A stretch of 19,589 nucleotides of DNA from WHTB01 sp050699035 (GCA_050699035.1 JBOHDE010000053.1:1-19589), one strand, 5' to 3'; positions 1 through 8,720 are shown, numbered from the stretch's first letter. Notes: generated by a model from the sequence alone, not told the origin. Program-made: numbers and translations.

Positions 1-1598
1 CGACCGCGGCGGTACGCGAGTCGACGTCGAGCTTGGTGAAGATGTTGGACACGTGGCGATGGACGGTGCGCTCGCTGAGGTGCAGCTCGTTGGCGATCGC
101 ACGGTTCGCCTTGCCTCGGGCGATGAGGCAGAGGACCTCGATCTCTCGTCGAGTGAGCCCGTGTGTCTCGGCACCAGAGTCCGTGGCCGCGACGATCCGG
201 TCCAGGTGAGCCAGATCCGGAAGTGCGCCGAGCCGTTCGAAGGTCTCCCGGGCCGCTGAGAACTGAAGCCCGCGCACCGTCATGGTCAGCGAGCGCGTGG
301 CAGGCCTGCCCGATCAGGACGTTCAGCTTGGCCACCTCGTACGGGGCATCCTGCTCTAGCCAGATGCCGACGGCCCGCCGGAGGAGTGGCAACGCGCTTC
401 CGGGATCGCCCTCGGAGAGGGCCAGCGCACCCCTGACGGCGTACGTCTCGGCCCCGATAACAGGCGTCGTGAGCTCCCCCGTGAACTCCTCGAACTCGGT
501 CAGCGCATCGCGAGCCGCCTCGATCTTCCCTTCCTCGAGGTGGATCGTGACTGCGGCCTTCAACAGGTCCAGGCGATCGGGCTTCGCGGTCACCTCGGTC
601 AGCGCCCGACGAACGCCGGTCGACGCCGCGTGGAGGTCACCCTGGGCGAGTCTGAGGAGGGCGAGTCCCGGCTGTGTCGGGCAGCCATGTTCCGCCGCCC
701 GGCGGTACGCGTCCTCGGCGGCACCCCCTTCGCCACGTAGCCGCCGGACCTCACCGAGCTGGTAGTACGCGTGGCCGCAGACCCAGCCGGTGTAGCCGTC
801 GAGGTCGTCGCAGACCGCGGCGATCTCGTCGAGGGCGTCCGGCCAGGCACCGTTGAGGCACATCAACCGTGAGCGGTAGATGCGGCAGTTCCCGAGGTAC
901 GCGCCTCCCAGACTGCTCAGCGAGTCGAGCCACCTGGCCATCGACCGGTTCCAGTCTCGGGCGCGAGCGAAGTCGCGTGCCAGACAGCATCCGCGGACGG
1001 CGGCGCAGTAGATCCACGGGGTGACGCGTGGCGACAGGCCATCGTTGAGGAGAATGGCCATCGCCTCCTCCAGGTGATCGAGCCCGTCCTGGAGCCGCCC
1101 CTCGTCGATCAGGGTCTGACCCCACATGCTCAATGCCCACGGGACCACCTCGCCCTGACCTTCGTCGACGATCACCCCCAGCAGCTCGTTGGCGCGAGAG
1201 CGGTCGCCCGTCGTTGCGTGGAACATCGCCTCGGGAATCTTGAGCCACAGGCTGGTGGCCATGGCGGGGCCTAGGGTGCGGCTCGTCTGCTTGAGCCAAC
1301 CGCTTGCCTCGACGACCTGGTTGCTGTTCAACAGCACCCACCACAACCAGAACGCGACCTGCGCCGCGCCCTCGAGCTGGCCGGCTCCGACCCGGAGGTC
1401 GAATAGACGGTGAAGCAGGGCGACCGCCTCGTCACCCCGGGCGGAGACCTGTGCGGCTTCGGCGAACGCTTCCAGGTCCTCGACGGCGAGCGGCCGTTCG
1501 GCGTCTGCAGCGGCGTACTCCGCGCACGCCTCCTCCCACCGGGAGGCTCGGTGCAGCTCCCGCGCGCGGGCTAGGTGAGCCGTGGCGACGGCGCCCAT
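1..1598 (-). pseudogene. TPR/LuxR-family transcriptional regulator, frameshifted, 3' end beyond window
   Basis: This is the bulk of a large regulator with a helical TPR-like N-terminal region and a C-terminal LuxR-type DNA-binding domain. Starting at ATG 1598 (GGAGGG about 13 bases upstream), one frame stays open for about 442 codons. It shows Trp/Leu/Ala-rich paired helices of the kind seen in actinobacterial TPR-LuxR regulators, for example AAQVAFWLWWVLLNSNQVVE. At about 269-272 the coding signal jumps frame: after ADHDGAR the natural continuation LQFSAARETFERLGALPDL is in another phase. One surplus base in the CCC run (269-271) explains it. The new frame encodes a clear LuxR helix-turn-helix (LTRREIEVL, then NRAIANELHLSERTVHRHV), which runs off the left edge. 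As read, the DNA-binding domain is lost. The ligand and targets are unknown; the divergent hydrolase at 1754 is an obvious candidate target. The identification is firm; whether the shift is biological or a sequence error is open. Confidence 0.8.
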
Positions 1599-1627
1599 GG
1601 CTTCAGCATGGCCCTCCGGATCGGAGA

Positions 1628-1643
1628 TGGGTAGTTGTACCCA
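1628..1643. promoter_or_regulatory. Inverted repeat in divergent promoter region
   Basis: TGGGTA-GTTG-TACCCA is a perfect 6-base inverted repeat with a 4-base centre. It lies 30 bases upstream of the LuxR-type regulator start and 111 bases upstream of the hydrolase start. A second inverted pair (CCGATC 1673-1678, GATCGG 1688-1693) lies in the same 155-base divergent spacer. Either could be an operator, but nothing beyond symmetry and position supports this. Confidence 0.3.
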
Positions 1644-1753
1644 CGACCTCGGAATCGGGTTGGCGGCCAATGCCGATCCTGGTGGCTGATCGGTCGGCCA
1701 GTCTCGAACCAGAAGCTCGCACGGCGGCGAGACCTACCAACTCAGGGGTTCCG

Positions 1754-2601
1754 ATGAAGGTGACACACGTGGCTGGCATCGAGCTGGCTTACGACGTCCA
1801 GGGTATGGGGAACCAGTGCTGTTCGTGCACGGCGCCATCTGGGCGGACTTCCTGCGTCCATTGGCCGAACAGCCGCCGTTCAGCGGGTTCCAGAGGATCT
1901 GCTACCACCGGCGCGGATACGGCATGAGCGGCGGACCCGCCGGTGGCCTGGACATGCAGGCGGCCGACATCGTCGCCCTGATGGACGTCCTCGAGGTGGA
2001 CCGGGCACACCTTGTCGGCCACTCCGAGGGTGCGATGATCGCCCTCGTACTCGCCGCCTCGTACCCCGATCGGGTGCGATCCCTGGCGCTGCTCGAGCCG
2101 CTGCCGTCGAGCAGCTGGCTGGCCGCGAGCGACTTCGCGGACCTGCTGGAGATCCTGGGGCCGGCGTTCGAGGCGATGGCGGGTCGCTACCAGGCGGGCG
2201 ACGTCTCAGGAGCCTTCGATGCACTCTTCGAGCCGACAGGGTTGGACTGGCGCGCGGCGGCGAAGGCCGCAGGGCCTGGCGTCGTTGACCAAGGACTCAA
2301 GGACGCGGGAACGTTCGTCGAGGGCGAAGCTTCCGCACTGGTCGGGTGGAAATACGGGGTCGAGCGGGCAGCAAGGGTCGACTGCCCGGTGCTCTCGTGG
2401 AGTACCGCTGCGGAGAACCCGGTCAACCCCGCGACGCAGGCTTTCCTCCACGAGCTGTTCCCGCAGCGCGAGCAGGTTATCCTCGAGGGTGGAGATCACT
2501 TCTCGGTCACCACGGACCCTGCGGCCGTAGCGGAGCCGATCGCCGACTTCGTCTCGCGGCACAGCGCGGCGGCCGCGTCGGCGGCACGCGGCATCGCTTG
2601 A
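1754..2601 (+). pseudogene. Alpha/beta hydrolase, single-base frameshift near the N-terminus
   Basis: This is a serine hydrolase of the alpha/beta fold; its substrate cannot be told from sequence. ATG 1754 follows AGGGG with 5 bases of spacing and begins MKVTHVAGIELAYDVQGMG, the usual first strands of the family. The frame breaks at the GGGG run 1807-1810. One more G would give GEPVLFVHGAIW and join the long downstream frame (1816-2601), for a 282-residue product of normal length. In repaired numbering there is an oxyanion-hole HG near residue 26, YHRRGYGMSGG, the nucleophile elbow GHSEG (Ser91) and the C-terminal GGDHF motif (His249). The acidic member of the triad is not obvious, because the usual Asp position reads AAENP. 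If the shift is real, translation could only start at GTG 1816, which removes the first strands. The gene is divergent from the TPR/LuxR regulator, suggesting regulation by it. Confidence 0.78.
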
Positions 2602-2940
2602 AGCCGCAACGCAGTCGGACCTCCGCACGTCCACCCGAGACCGGTGCGCGACCCAGTTTCTAGCGGGCATGGTCGTGGTGGAGAACAAGGGGTCGTCGCC
2701 GTGCCTCATCTACCAGGTCGGCTCTCGGCCGCGAGACAGACCCCATTGACTACGGCGGACTCAAGCCCAGGCTCGATGATGACATCCGGCGCGAGTATTC
2801 GGGGGTTGGCGCCGCACCCGTGTCTGGGGAGGTTGCCCGTGCCGGCCGGCCACGACGTCACCCTCCGAACCGACATTCTGAGCCCGGAATCGGGGCCGAA
2901 AGTGGCGGTTCGAGGGGTGAAGTCGCCCAGGCACGCCGAG

Positions 2941-3006
2941 ATCAGTCCGCATTGCCGTCTGTCGGCATGTGTCCGCAGAGACGGGCGAAGGTCTGCGGAT
3001 TCTGAT
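2941..3006. repeat. Nested imperfect inverted repeats
   Basis: TCCGCAGA (2972-2979) and TCTGCGGA (2992-2999) form an 8-base stem around a 12-base loop. A second arm, ATCAG followed by TCCGCA (2941-2951), can compete for the same right-hand arm and its CTGAT extension (to 3006). This may be a folding element in a convergent spacer or a relic; its function is unknown. Confidence 0.35.
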
Positions 3007-3008
3007 GC

Positions 3009-3041
3009 GCTGACCATCTGGGCGTTGACCCAGAGGTCAGC
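3009..3041. terminator. Strong hairpin, likely bidirectional terminator
   Basis: GCTGACC(A)TCTGGG pairs with CCCAGAGGTCAGC. This gives a 13-base-pair stem with one bulged A (3016) and a 6-base loop (3023-3028). There is no T-run, which is common in actinobacteria. It lies 65 bases past the stop of the minus-strand SEC-C gene and between two convergent genes, where a terminator is expected. A smaller stem (CCGGG 3052-3056 with CCCGG 3065-3069) stands next to it. Confidence 0.55.
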
Positions 3042-3105
3042 CTGGATTGAACCGGGTCGATTGTCCCGGATGGCTGGATCTCGGCGTTGTGAGAGTGGCT
3101 CATCG

Positions 3106-5721
3106 CTACAGGCCGAGCTGGGCGCGTAGTCGGTCGGCGTCCATGGCACCGGGACCGGCAGGGCCGACGGTGTCGATCAAACGGAGCAGGTCGGGGCGTC
3201 GGGTCGGGTCGGCGGCCGCCTCACGGGGTGTCACGCCGGCGAGGGCGGGGATCGGCTCGTCGAGCCAGGCCTGCTCGTGGGCGCGGATCATCTGCTCCAG
3301 CGCCTGCGCGATCTGCGGATCGTTCGGGTCCAGGGTCGGAGCCGGTTCGCCGGCTGGTCCGCGGCTCATCGCCTCCTGGACGTCGTCGACCGGTCGACGG
3401 GTCTGGGTGAGGAGCTCCAACCCCGGCTGCAGGTCCCGCAGGGCGTCGAGGGCTCGGACCATGCGGGGCTCGCTATTGGTCTCCACCTGGATGGTGGAGC
3501 CGTCGAGGGTGATCGTGGCACGGATGCGTGGCATGCCGTGGGTGGTCACGTGTTCGAACCAGCGCAGCTCGGCTTCGTCACGGTCATAGCTCGAGTCGAG
3601 CACGGCGGCAAGCGCGGCCGGGTCGTCGCTGTGCAGGGTCGCCTCGCAGAACTCGAGCGGGTCACCTTCGGTGTTCTGCAGCGATGGTGGGGCGAAGCGG
3701 CCAGAGAGGAACGAGACCAGCTGATCCGGGTCGGGTCGACTGTCGAGCAGCTGGAGCAGGTCGTCGCGTTCGTGCAGGGCTACCGGTTCGATGCCGCCAA
3801 AGCACTGCGTCGTGTCTCCAGCGGGCACCAGCCGCGCGCAGATCAGCCTGCCGGGCTGCAGGGTGCGACTGGCGGTTCGTTCCCGGACCTCGACCCGGTC
3901 GCCCGTGCGCAGGTCGCGTGCGGTGAAGCCGGTCCCGGGGAAGACCTTCTCGATCTCGTGGACCGACCGCTCGGCCAGGAGCCACTGCTGGGCGAGCAGC
4001 CGCTCGTCGTCGGGGAGCAGCACGCCGCGTTCGTCCAGGAAGGCCGCGAAGGCGCCGCCCTCGAACAGCACGGCGTCTCCCACCAGCGGGTCCTGAATAG
4101 CGAGGTACGTCGCTTCGGGCTGGTCCCAGTGCCTGGCGCGGCTCCGCGCGACCTCGATCGCATCGGCGCGCCAGGGTCCGTCTGTCAGGTAGCTGCCCGC
4201 CTTCTGATACAGCCACGCCGCTCGCTCGGTCAATGGCAGGGTTTCCCGGTTGCGGTGACAGACCTTGTACTTGCGTCCGGACCCGCACCAGCACGGACTA
4301 TTGCGGCCGATATCGCGCCGCTCGGTCGGGCGGAAGTGCTCGAGCAGCACCACCAGTTCGTCGTCAGAGGGCGCACCGGCGCGGCGCAACAGTGACAAGC
4401 CTCGTTCGGCGTCGCCGCGGTCGCTGGCGATCCGTGCCAGCTCGAACAACGGCAGGGGAGACGAGGAGTCCAGCGCCAGGGACGTCTCGTACGCCTCCTC
4501 TGCCCGGACGATGTCACCGAGCCGCTCGAAGGCCTTGCCCCGCAGCCAACGCAGCGCCGGCTGCGCCGAACGGGGCGCCTGCGGTTCGAGTGTCTCGGCG
4601 AACAGGCCCAATGCTGATGCTCCCTCGCGACCTGCACCGATCGTCTCGACCAGAACCGCCGCGACTACCGCGGGATCGGCAAGGAACTCAACTGTCTCGC
4701 GAACAAGCTTGCGGTCCGGGTGTACGGCACCTTCAGCTGCTGCCGCGGGTTCGGTCCCAGCGAGCGTGTCGGTCAGGAGATCGTCGAGCGTCTCGCCGGC
4801 AACGACCGCCTGCTGGGCGTGCTCGACCAGACTGGCGACCTGCTCGTACAGGCGAGCCAGGACCAGCACCGCCAGCGCGCTGTCTTCGTCGAGCCGGTGT
4901 ACGTCTGCGATGTGCTCCAGGCGGTTTGTCACTCGCCAGCTGGCGAAGTCGAACTCGGCCGGGCCAAGCTGCTCGCCGTCGGTCACCAGACCGGCGGCGG
5001 CGAACAGCTCGGTGAGGGGTGGCACTGGCGAGGAGAACAGGCCCGGATCCTGGGCGGACGCCAGCCACACCACGCAGTCGATCTGATCGGGACCCCCATC
5101 ACCGAGCAGCTGGAGAGCGTCGGCCAGGCGCGCGCCAGCATCCGGCACCTGGCCGATTGCTGTCACCGTCCCGAGTTCGAAGCCGTCCGAGCGCACTGTG
5201 ACCCCGACCAGGTCACCCTCACTCAGGTCCAGCCGGCGGAGAACGTCGGGCTCGAGCACCCAGGCAGCGTCCGCGATCGCGTCCAGCGGGATATCACGCT
5301 GAGTGAGCAGTTCGTCGTCGAAGCCGGTCAGGACTTCGACCAACGCAGTGCCGTCAACCAGCCGGCGATAGGTGTCGTCTTCGGTCAGGATCGACACCGG
5401 TTCCAAGTCCGGCGAGACGTTGAGGAAGCCGTGCTCGACTTCGGCAGCGCTGACCCGATGGGTGAACGTCCGGCCCATCAGCATTGCTGGGAGCAGCGCA
5501 TGGCGGCCATCGCCGAGAGGCATCACCAGCCCGCCATCGTCACTCTCGAGCACCTCGGCCACGGTGTCCTCGGGACGCACACCCAGGTTCAGGCCATCCC
5601 CCTGCAACGCGGCGACCAGTTCGTCCTCGGTCAGAGCCCCGCCGGCCGCGAGGACCCGCCGGATCCCGCCGGCAATCTCGGGAAGCGTCTCGGGCATGTT
5701 CACCGCGGAGACGATACCCAT
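3106..5721 (-). CDS. SEC-C zinc-motif protein with TPR-like repeats (871 aa)
   Basis: A large, apparently soluble protein with no signal peptide or membrane segment. Its clearest feature is a SEC-C motif at about residues 473-490 (RNSPCWCGSGRKYKVCHRN): Cys477, Cys479, Cys488 and His489 form the zinc site known from the tail of SecA and from many small cytosolic proteins. It is preceded by TPR-like helices at about 390-450 (ALRWLRGKAFERLGDIVRAE and following). The first ~350 residues and the last ~380 residues match no family I can name. The zinc site sits in the middle of the chain rather than at an end. ATG 5721 has GGAAGG just upstream, close to the start codon; ATG 5697 (MPETLPEIAGG) is a good alternative. 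It follows the MocR gene on the same strand after 68 bases and could be cotranscribed. Its role is unknown, perhaps in protein binding or nucleic-acid handling. Confidence 0.85.
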   Translation of the reverse strand: MGIVSAVNMPETLPEIAGGIRRVLAAGGALTEDELVAALQGDGLNLGVRPEDTVAEVLESDDGGLVMPLGDGRHALLPAMLMGRTFTHRVSAAEVEHGFLNVSPDLEPVSILTEDDTYRRLVDGTALVEVLTGFDDELLTQRDIPLDAIADAAWVLEPDVLRRLDLSEGDLVGVTVRSDGFELGTVTAIGQVPDAGARLADALQLLGDGGPDQIDCVVWLASAQDPGLFSSPVPPLTELFAAAGLVTDGEQLGPAEFDFASWRVTNRLEHIADVHRLDEDSALAVLVLARLYEQVASLVEHAQQAVVAGETLDDLLTDTLAGTEPAAAAEGAVHPDRKLVRETVEFLADPAVVAAVLVETIGAGREGASALGLFAETLEPQAPRSAQPALRWLRGKAFERLGDIVRAEEAYETSLALDSSSPLPLFELARIASDRGDAERGLSLLRRAGAPSDDELVVLLEHFRPTERRDIGRNSPCWCGSGRKYKVCHRNRETLPLTERAAWLYQKAGSYLTDGPWRADAIEVARSRARHWDQPEATYLAIQDPLVGDAVLFEGGAFAAFLDERGVLLPDDERLLAQQWLLAERSVHEIEKVFPGTGFTARDLRTGDRVEVRERTASRTLQPGRLICARLVPAGDTTQCFGGIEPVALHERDDLLQLLDSRPDPDQLVSFLSGRFAPPSLQNTEGDPLEFCEATLHSDDPAALAAVLDSSYDRDEAELRWFEHVTTHGMPRIRATITLDGSTIQVETNSEPRMVRALDALRDLQPGLELLTQTRRPVDDVQEAMSRGPAGEPAPTLDPNDPQIAQALEQMIRAHEQAWLDEPIPALAGVTPREAAADPTRRPDLLRLIDTVGPAGPGAMDADRLRAQLGL

Positions 5722-5738
5722 CGCCTTCCGACGTCGGA

Positions 5739-5756
5739 ACAGGTGTCCTGTACAGG
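5739..5756. repeat. Overlapping inverted repeats between MocR and SEC-C genes
   Basis: ACAGG-TGT-CCTGT (5739-5751) overlaps the perfect 10-base palindrome CCTGTACAGG (5747-5756). They lie in the 68-base gap upstream of the SEC-C start. The alternating symmetry could mark an operator for the SEC-C gene or a weak terminator for the MocR gene. No promoter hexamers were convincing beside it. Confidence 0.3.
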
Positions 5757-5789
5757 CCGAGCTCGACCAAGTCGCAGCGGCAACAACTT

Positions 5790-7205
5790 CTAGGACGCGC
5801 CGGCGGCGTGGGCCAGGGCGCGGACGCCACGTCGGATCTGGTGCTCGGTGACGTTGCCGAAGCCGAGGACGAGCGCGGGCGCATGCGTCTCGCCGGCGCC
5901 CACGAGCCGATAGCGGCCGAGCCCGTTGACGTTGACCGACAATGACCGTGCCGCCTCCACGACCGCCTCCTCGAAAACGCCGTCGGGGAGCCGCAACAGC
6001 GCGTGGCAGCCGGCCGCGAGCCCCTGCAGGCGGTCAGCGCCGAAGGTGGCGGCGACCTCGGCGGCGAGGACGTCCCGGCGTGTTCGGTAGACGTCCTTCA
6101 CCCGCCTCAGGTGGCGGTCGAAGCGGCCGGACTCCATGAGGAGGGCGAGCGCCTCCTGGTCGAGCCCGGGTGCGCCGCGGCTGCCGAGCCGCTTCTCCTC
6201 GACGATTCCCGCCACGAAGCGGGGCGGGGCAAGCACCCAGCCGAGCCTGATGGCGGGCGCGAGGGTCTTGCTGACCGAGCCGAGCGCGATGACGCGGTCG
6301 GCGTCGAGGCCCTGCAGGGAGCCGACCGGCTGTCGGTCGTAGCGGAACTCCGCGTCATAGTCGTCCTCGAGGATCACACCATCGACCTCGTTCGCCCAGG
6401 CGACCAGCTGCTGGCGCCGCGACGGGCTGAGCGCGACGCCGGTCGGGCACTGGTGGGCGGGTGTCACGAGCACCGCCCGAGCCTTGGTCTCGCGGAGCCG
6501 CCCGACGTCGAGGCCTTCGTCGTCGACGGGGACAGGCACCGCCTCGAGGCCCGCTCGCAGCGCGATCACGTCGTGCTCGCGAGGACCCGGGTCCTCGAGC
6601 GCCACGTACTCGATGCCCTGGCGGCAAAGGGTGGCCAGTGCGAACACGAGACCCTGCCGGAAGCCGCCGACGACGACCGCGTCGTCGGCCACGGCACACC
6701 CGGCCCGGACCCGTCGGTGGTACGCCGTCACCACCTCGCGCAGGTGTCTCGATCCGGCCGGCTCCTCGTCGGAGAGGTGAGCGGTCGGCAGGCTCCGCGT
6801 AGCCTCGGACATCGCCCAGGCCCAGTCGGTGAGCGGGACCGAGCCGAGGTCGGGGATGCCGTACTCGAAGTCGACAGCCGCCCGCGAGACCGAGACGGCC
6901 GCCTCGTTGGGCGCCGACCGATGGCGCTCGGTCCCGACAACCGCGGCCACCCGTGTTCCGGAGCCGACCGCCGAGTCGACGTACCCCTCCGCAAGGAGCT
7001 GCTCGTAGACGTCGACGACGGTCCCCCGCGAGACGCCGAGCTGCTCGGCCAGGCGCCGCGTCGACGGAAGCCGCTCGCCCGCCGCGAGCCGACCCTCGCG
7101 GATCGCACGCCGGAGCTGGTCCTGGAGCTGCCCGGAGAGCGACCCGCCGGTGCGGTCGAACGTCACGAGAAGCTCCGGGCTGTCCCGGCTCCAGTCGACG
7201 GTCAT
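5790..7205 (-). CDS. MocR/PdxR-type GntR-family regulator with aminotransferase-like domain
   Basis: A 471-residue regulator. It has an N-terminal GntR winged helix (about residues 23-90, with LPSTRRLAEQLGVSRGTVVD) and a long fold-type-I aminotransferase-like domain. PLP ligands are visible: the Schiff-base lysine in ALGSVSKTLAP (Lys313) and the acidic EDDYDAEFRYDRQP motif near 280-292. Members of this family usually sense PLP or an amine/amino-acid adduct and control a divergent gene. ATG 7205 is chosen because it begins 22 residues before the winged helix; the frame is open for 34 more codons upstream, but that part runs into the divergent promoter. The gene faces a DMT transporter across 77 bases, so that transporter is the likely target. 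The family is certain; the ligand is not known. Confidence 0.92.
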   Translation of the reverse strand: MTVDWSRDSPELLVTFDRTGGSLSGQLQDQLRRAIREGRLAAGERLPSTRRLAEQLGVSRGTVVDVYEQLLAEGYVDSAVGSGTRVAAVVGTERHRSAPNEAAVSVSRAAVDFEYGIPDLGSVPLTDWAWAMSEATRSLPTAHLSDEEPAGSRHLREVVTAYHRRVRAGCAVADDAVVVGGFRQGLVFALATLCRQGIEYVALEDPGPREHDVIALRAGLEAVPVPVDDEGLDVGRLRETKARAVLVTPAHQCPTGVALSPSRRQQLVAWANEVDGVILEDDYDAEFRYDRQPVGSLQGLDADRVIALGSVSKTLAPAIRLGWVLAPPRFVAGIVEEKRLGSRGAPGLDQEALALLMESGRFDRHLRRVKDVYRTRRDVLAAEVAATFGADRLQGLAAGCHALLRLPDGVFEEAVVEAARSLSVNVNGLGRYRLVGAGETHAPALVLGFGNVTEHQIRRGVRALAHAAGAS

Positions 7206-7215
7206 GGTCCCAGTG

Positions 7216-7250
7216 AATGGTCTACTCCCGCAGTCGGCAAGTGGATCTTC
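7216..7250. promoter_or_regulatory. Candidate MocR operator in divergent spacer
   Basis: AATGGTCTACT (7216-7226) and AGTGGATCTTC (7240-7250) form an imperfect inverted repeat (7 of 11 positions) separated by 13 bases. Half-sites of the form TGG-TC-A/T are typical of MocR-family operators, and the pair sits between the regulator and the transporter. This is inference from pattern and position only. Confidence 0.4.
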
Positions 7251-7282
7251 AGGCAGGGCCGGTTTGCCAGCAGGATCGAAGC

Positions 7283-8128
7283 ATGGGAATCGGACTCGGA
7301 CTGGCACTCGCAGCGGCGATCGCGTTCGGCGCCGCGGACTTCGTCGGCGGTGCGGGATCGCGTCGCCACTCGTCCTGGCAGGTGGTCCTCGTCGGCCAGC
7401 TCGCCGGAGCGCTGCTCATGCTCGTCGTCGGCATCATGGCACCGGGCGACGCACATGCGGCGGACTTCGGGTGGGCACTGCTTGCTGGGGCCGGCTCGGC
7501 GACCGGCAGCATCTTCTTGTTCCGCGGCCTCTCGCGGGGACGGATGGGCCTCGTCGCGCCGGTCTCGGCCGTCGGCGCCGCAGTGCTGCCGGTGCTGGTC
7601 GGTGTCGCGCTGGGGGAGCGTCCCACATGGCTGGCCTGGCTCGGCGTTCTCGTCGCCCTCCCCGGCATCTGGCTGGTCTCCCGCGAGTCGACGGCCGCAC
7701 CAGCCGGAAACAAAGGCGCGTTGCTCGACGGCGCCGCCGCCGGCGCAGGCTTCGGCGTCCTGTTCATCGCGCTCGGCCAGGTCTCGAGCGGCGCGGGGTT
7801 CCTGCCGCTCGCCGCCAACCAGCTCTTCGGTGCCGCCGTGACCATCGCGGTTGCGGCCATGCTCCGGCAGCCCTGGCTGCCGCGGCGCGCCGCCGTCGGC
7901 GTCGTCACCTGGGGAGGAGCCTCCGGCCTGCTCGGCGCTGGCGGCACGCTGGCCTTCACCGTCGCCACCGGGGTCACCGACCTGAGCGTCGCCGCCGTGC
8001 TCGCCTCGCTCTACCCGGCCGTCACGGTTCTGCTCGCCGCGACCGTCCTCGGTGAAAGGCTGGGAGCCGGACAGCGGCTCGGGATCGGGATCTGCACCCT
8101 CGCCGTGGGTACTCTCGCCCTCGGCTGA
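7283..8128 (+). CDS. DMT-superfamily (EamA) transporter
   Basis: A 281-residue integral membrane protein with about ten hydrophobic segments and the two-fold EamA repeat pattern of the drug/metabolite transporter superfamily. The first helix is MGIGLGLALAAAIAFGAADF. Each half ends in the typical A(V)L(x)P-G-E pattern: APVSAVGAAVLPVLVGVALGE in the first half and the matching AAVLASLYPAVTVLLAATVL segment, then GERL, in the second. ATG 7283 follows AGGA with 7 bases of spacing; the frame extends upstream but over the divergent promoter. Family members mostly export amino acids, nucleosides or toxic small molecules. Being divergent from a MocR regulator, it may export an amino compound. A DHFR-like gene follows after 28 bases and is probably cotranscribed. 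Confidence 0.9.
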   Translation: MGIGLGLALAAAIAFGAADFVGGAGSRRHSSWQVVLVGQLAGALLMLVVGIMAPGDAHAADFGWALLAGAGSATGSIFLFRGLSRGRMGLVAPVSAVGAAVLPVLVGVALGERPTWLAWLGVLVALPGIWLVSRESTAAPAGNKGALLDGAAAGAGFGVLFIALGQVSSGAGFLPLAANQLFGAAVTIAVAAMLRQPWLPRRAAVGVVTWGGASGLLGAGGTLAFTVATGVTDLSVAAVLASLYPAVTVLLAATVLGERLGAGQRLGIGICTLAVGTLALG

Positions 8129-8156
8129 GCACGTCACCACATCGAAGGAGAACGAA

Positions 8157-8720
8157 ATGTCACAGACGAGCCCCGCACCGTCGACCGCGACAGGCAAGGT
8201 CCATTGGGGATTCACGATGTCCTTGGACGGATTTGTGGCCGGGCCTGCGCACGACATGAGCTGGATGACCGGATTCACCGCCGAACCTGGCGCGGTCGAG
8301 GCAATCATGGGCTCCACCGGAGCGGTACTCGCGGGGCGCGACGGCTATGACAGCGCCATCGGCGACTCGCGGCCCTTCGGCGGAGCGTGGGACGGTCCGA
8401 TCTTCATCCTGACGCACCACCCCGACGACGCTCGGCCGGCCGAGGGCATCACCATCCTGTCCTGCCCTGTGGAGGACGCGGTGCGCATCGGCCTCGACGC
8501 CGCAGCTGGCAAGAACCTGGGGATCTACTCCCCGAGCATCGGTGCTCAACTCCTCGAGCTCGGGCTCATCGACGAGGTTGAGATCTTCGTCGCACCGGTT
8601 CTGCTCGGGGACGGGATACGGCTCTACGACGTGCCCGGCACGAGAACGATCCGTCTCCACCGCCTCGACGGTGACGATCCCGCGGCGGCCGCGCACCTGC
8701 GCTTTCGCCCGGTCGGCTGA
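8157..8720 (+). CDS. Dihydrofolate-reductase-family protein (RibD C-terminal-like)
   Basis: A 187-residue cytosolic protein of the DHFR/RibD reductase fold. It has the N-terminal strand GFTMSLDGFVAGP, followed by a substrate-loop Trp, the LAGRDGYD element, and the C-terminal LIDEVEIFVAPVLLGDGIRL signature typical of the family. Such proteins bind NAD(P)H, but most are not true dihydrofolate or riboflavin enzymes, and their substrates are unknown. ATG 8157 follows AAGGAG with 6 bases of spacing, a strong site that decides the start. It lies 28 bases after the DMT transporter stop, suggesting an operon under MocR control. It converges with the response regulator; the 42-base gap holds no clear hairpin. 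Confidence 0.9.
   Translation: MSQTSPAPSTATGKVHWGFTMSLDGFVAGPAHDMSWMTGFTAEPGAVEAIMGSTGAVLAGRDGYDSAIGDSRPFGGAWDGPIFILTHHPDDARPAEGITILSCPVEDAVRIGLDAAAGKNLGIYSPSIGAQLLELGLIDEVEIFVAPVLLGDGIRLYDVPGTRTIRLHRLDGDDPAAAAHLRFRPVG

Larger units (their letters stand above)
2602..3105. other. Spacer without a convincing gene
   Basis: About 500 bases lie between the hydrolase and the convergent SEC-C gene. Several frames are open on both strands, as expected at this GC content. None combines a ribosome site, a recognisable domain and consistent codon use. A short plus-strand stretch (about 2610-2749, ending at TGA) reads rather like protein (ATQFLAGMVVVENKGSSPC) but lacks a start with a ribosome site. The right end carries nested inverted repeats, including the terminator-like hairpin at 3009-3041. 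Confidence 0.55.

Noticed and set aside
2706..3149. Possible minus-strand gene of 147 codons in the spacer
   Set aside because: No ribosome site, no domain, mixed codon use, and it overlaps the SEC-C gene end and the hairpins.
6003..7841. A 612-codon plus-strand frame across the MocR gene and the transporter
   Set aside because: It crosses two well-supported genes and their promoter region and has no recognisable domain.
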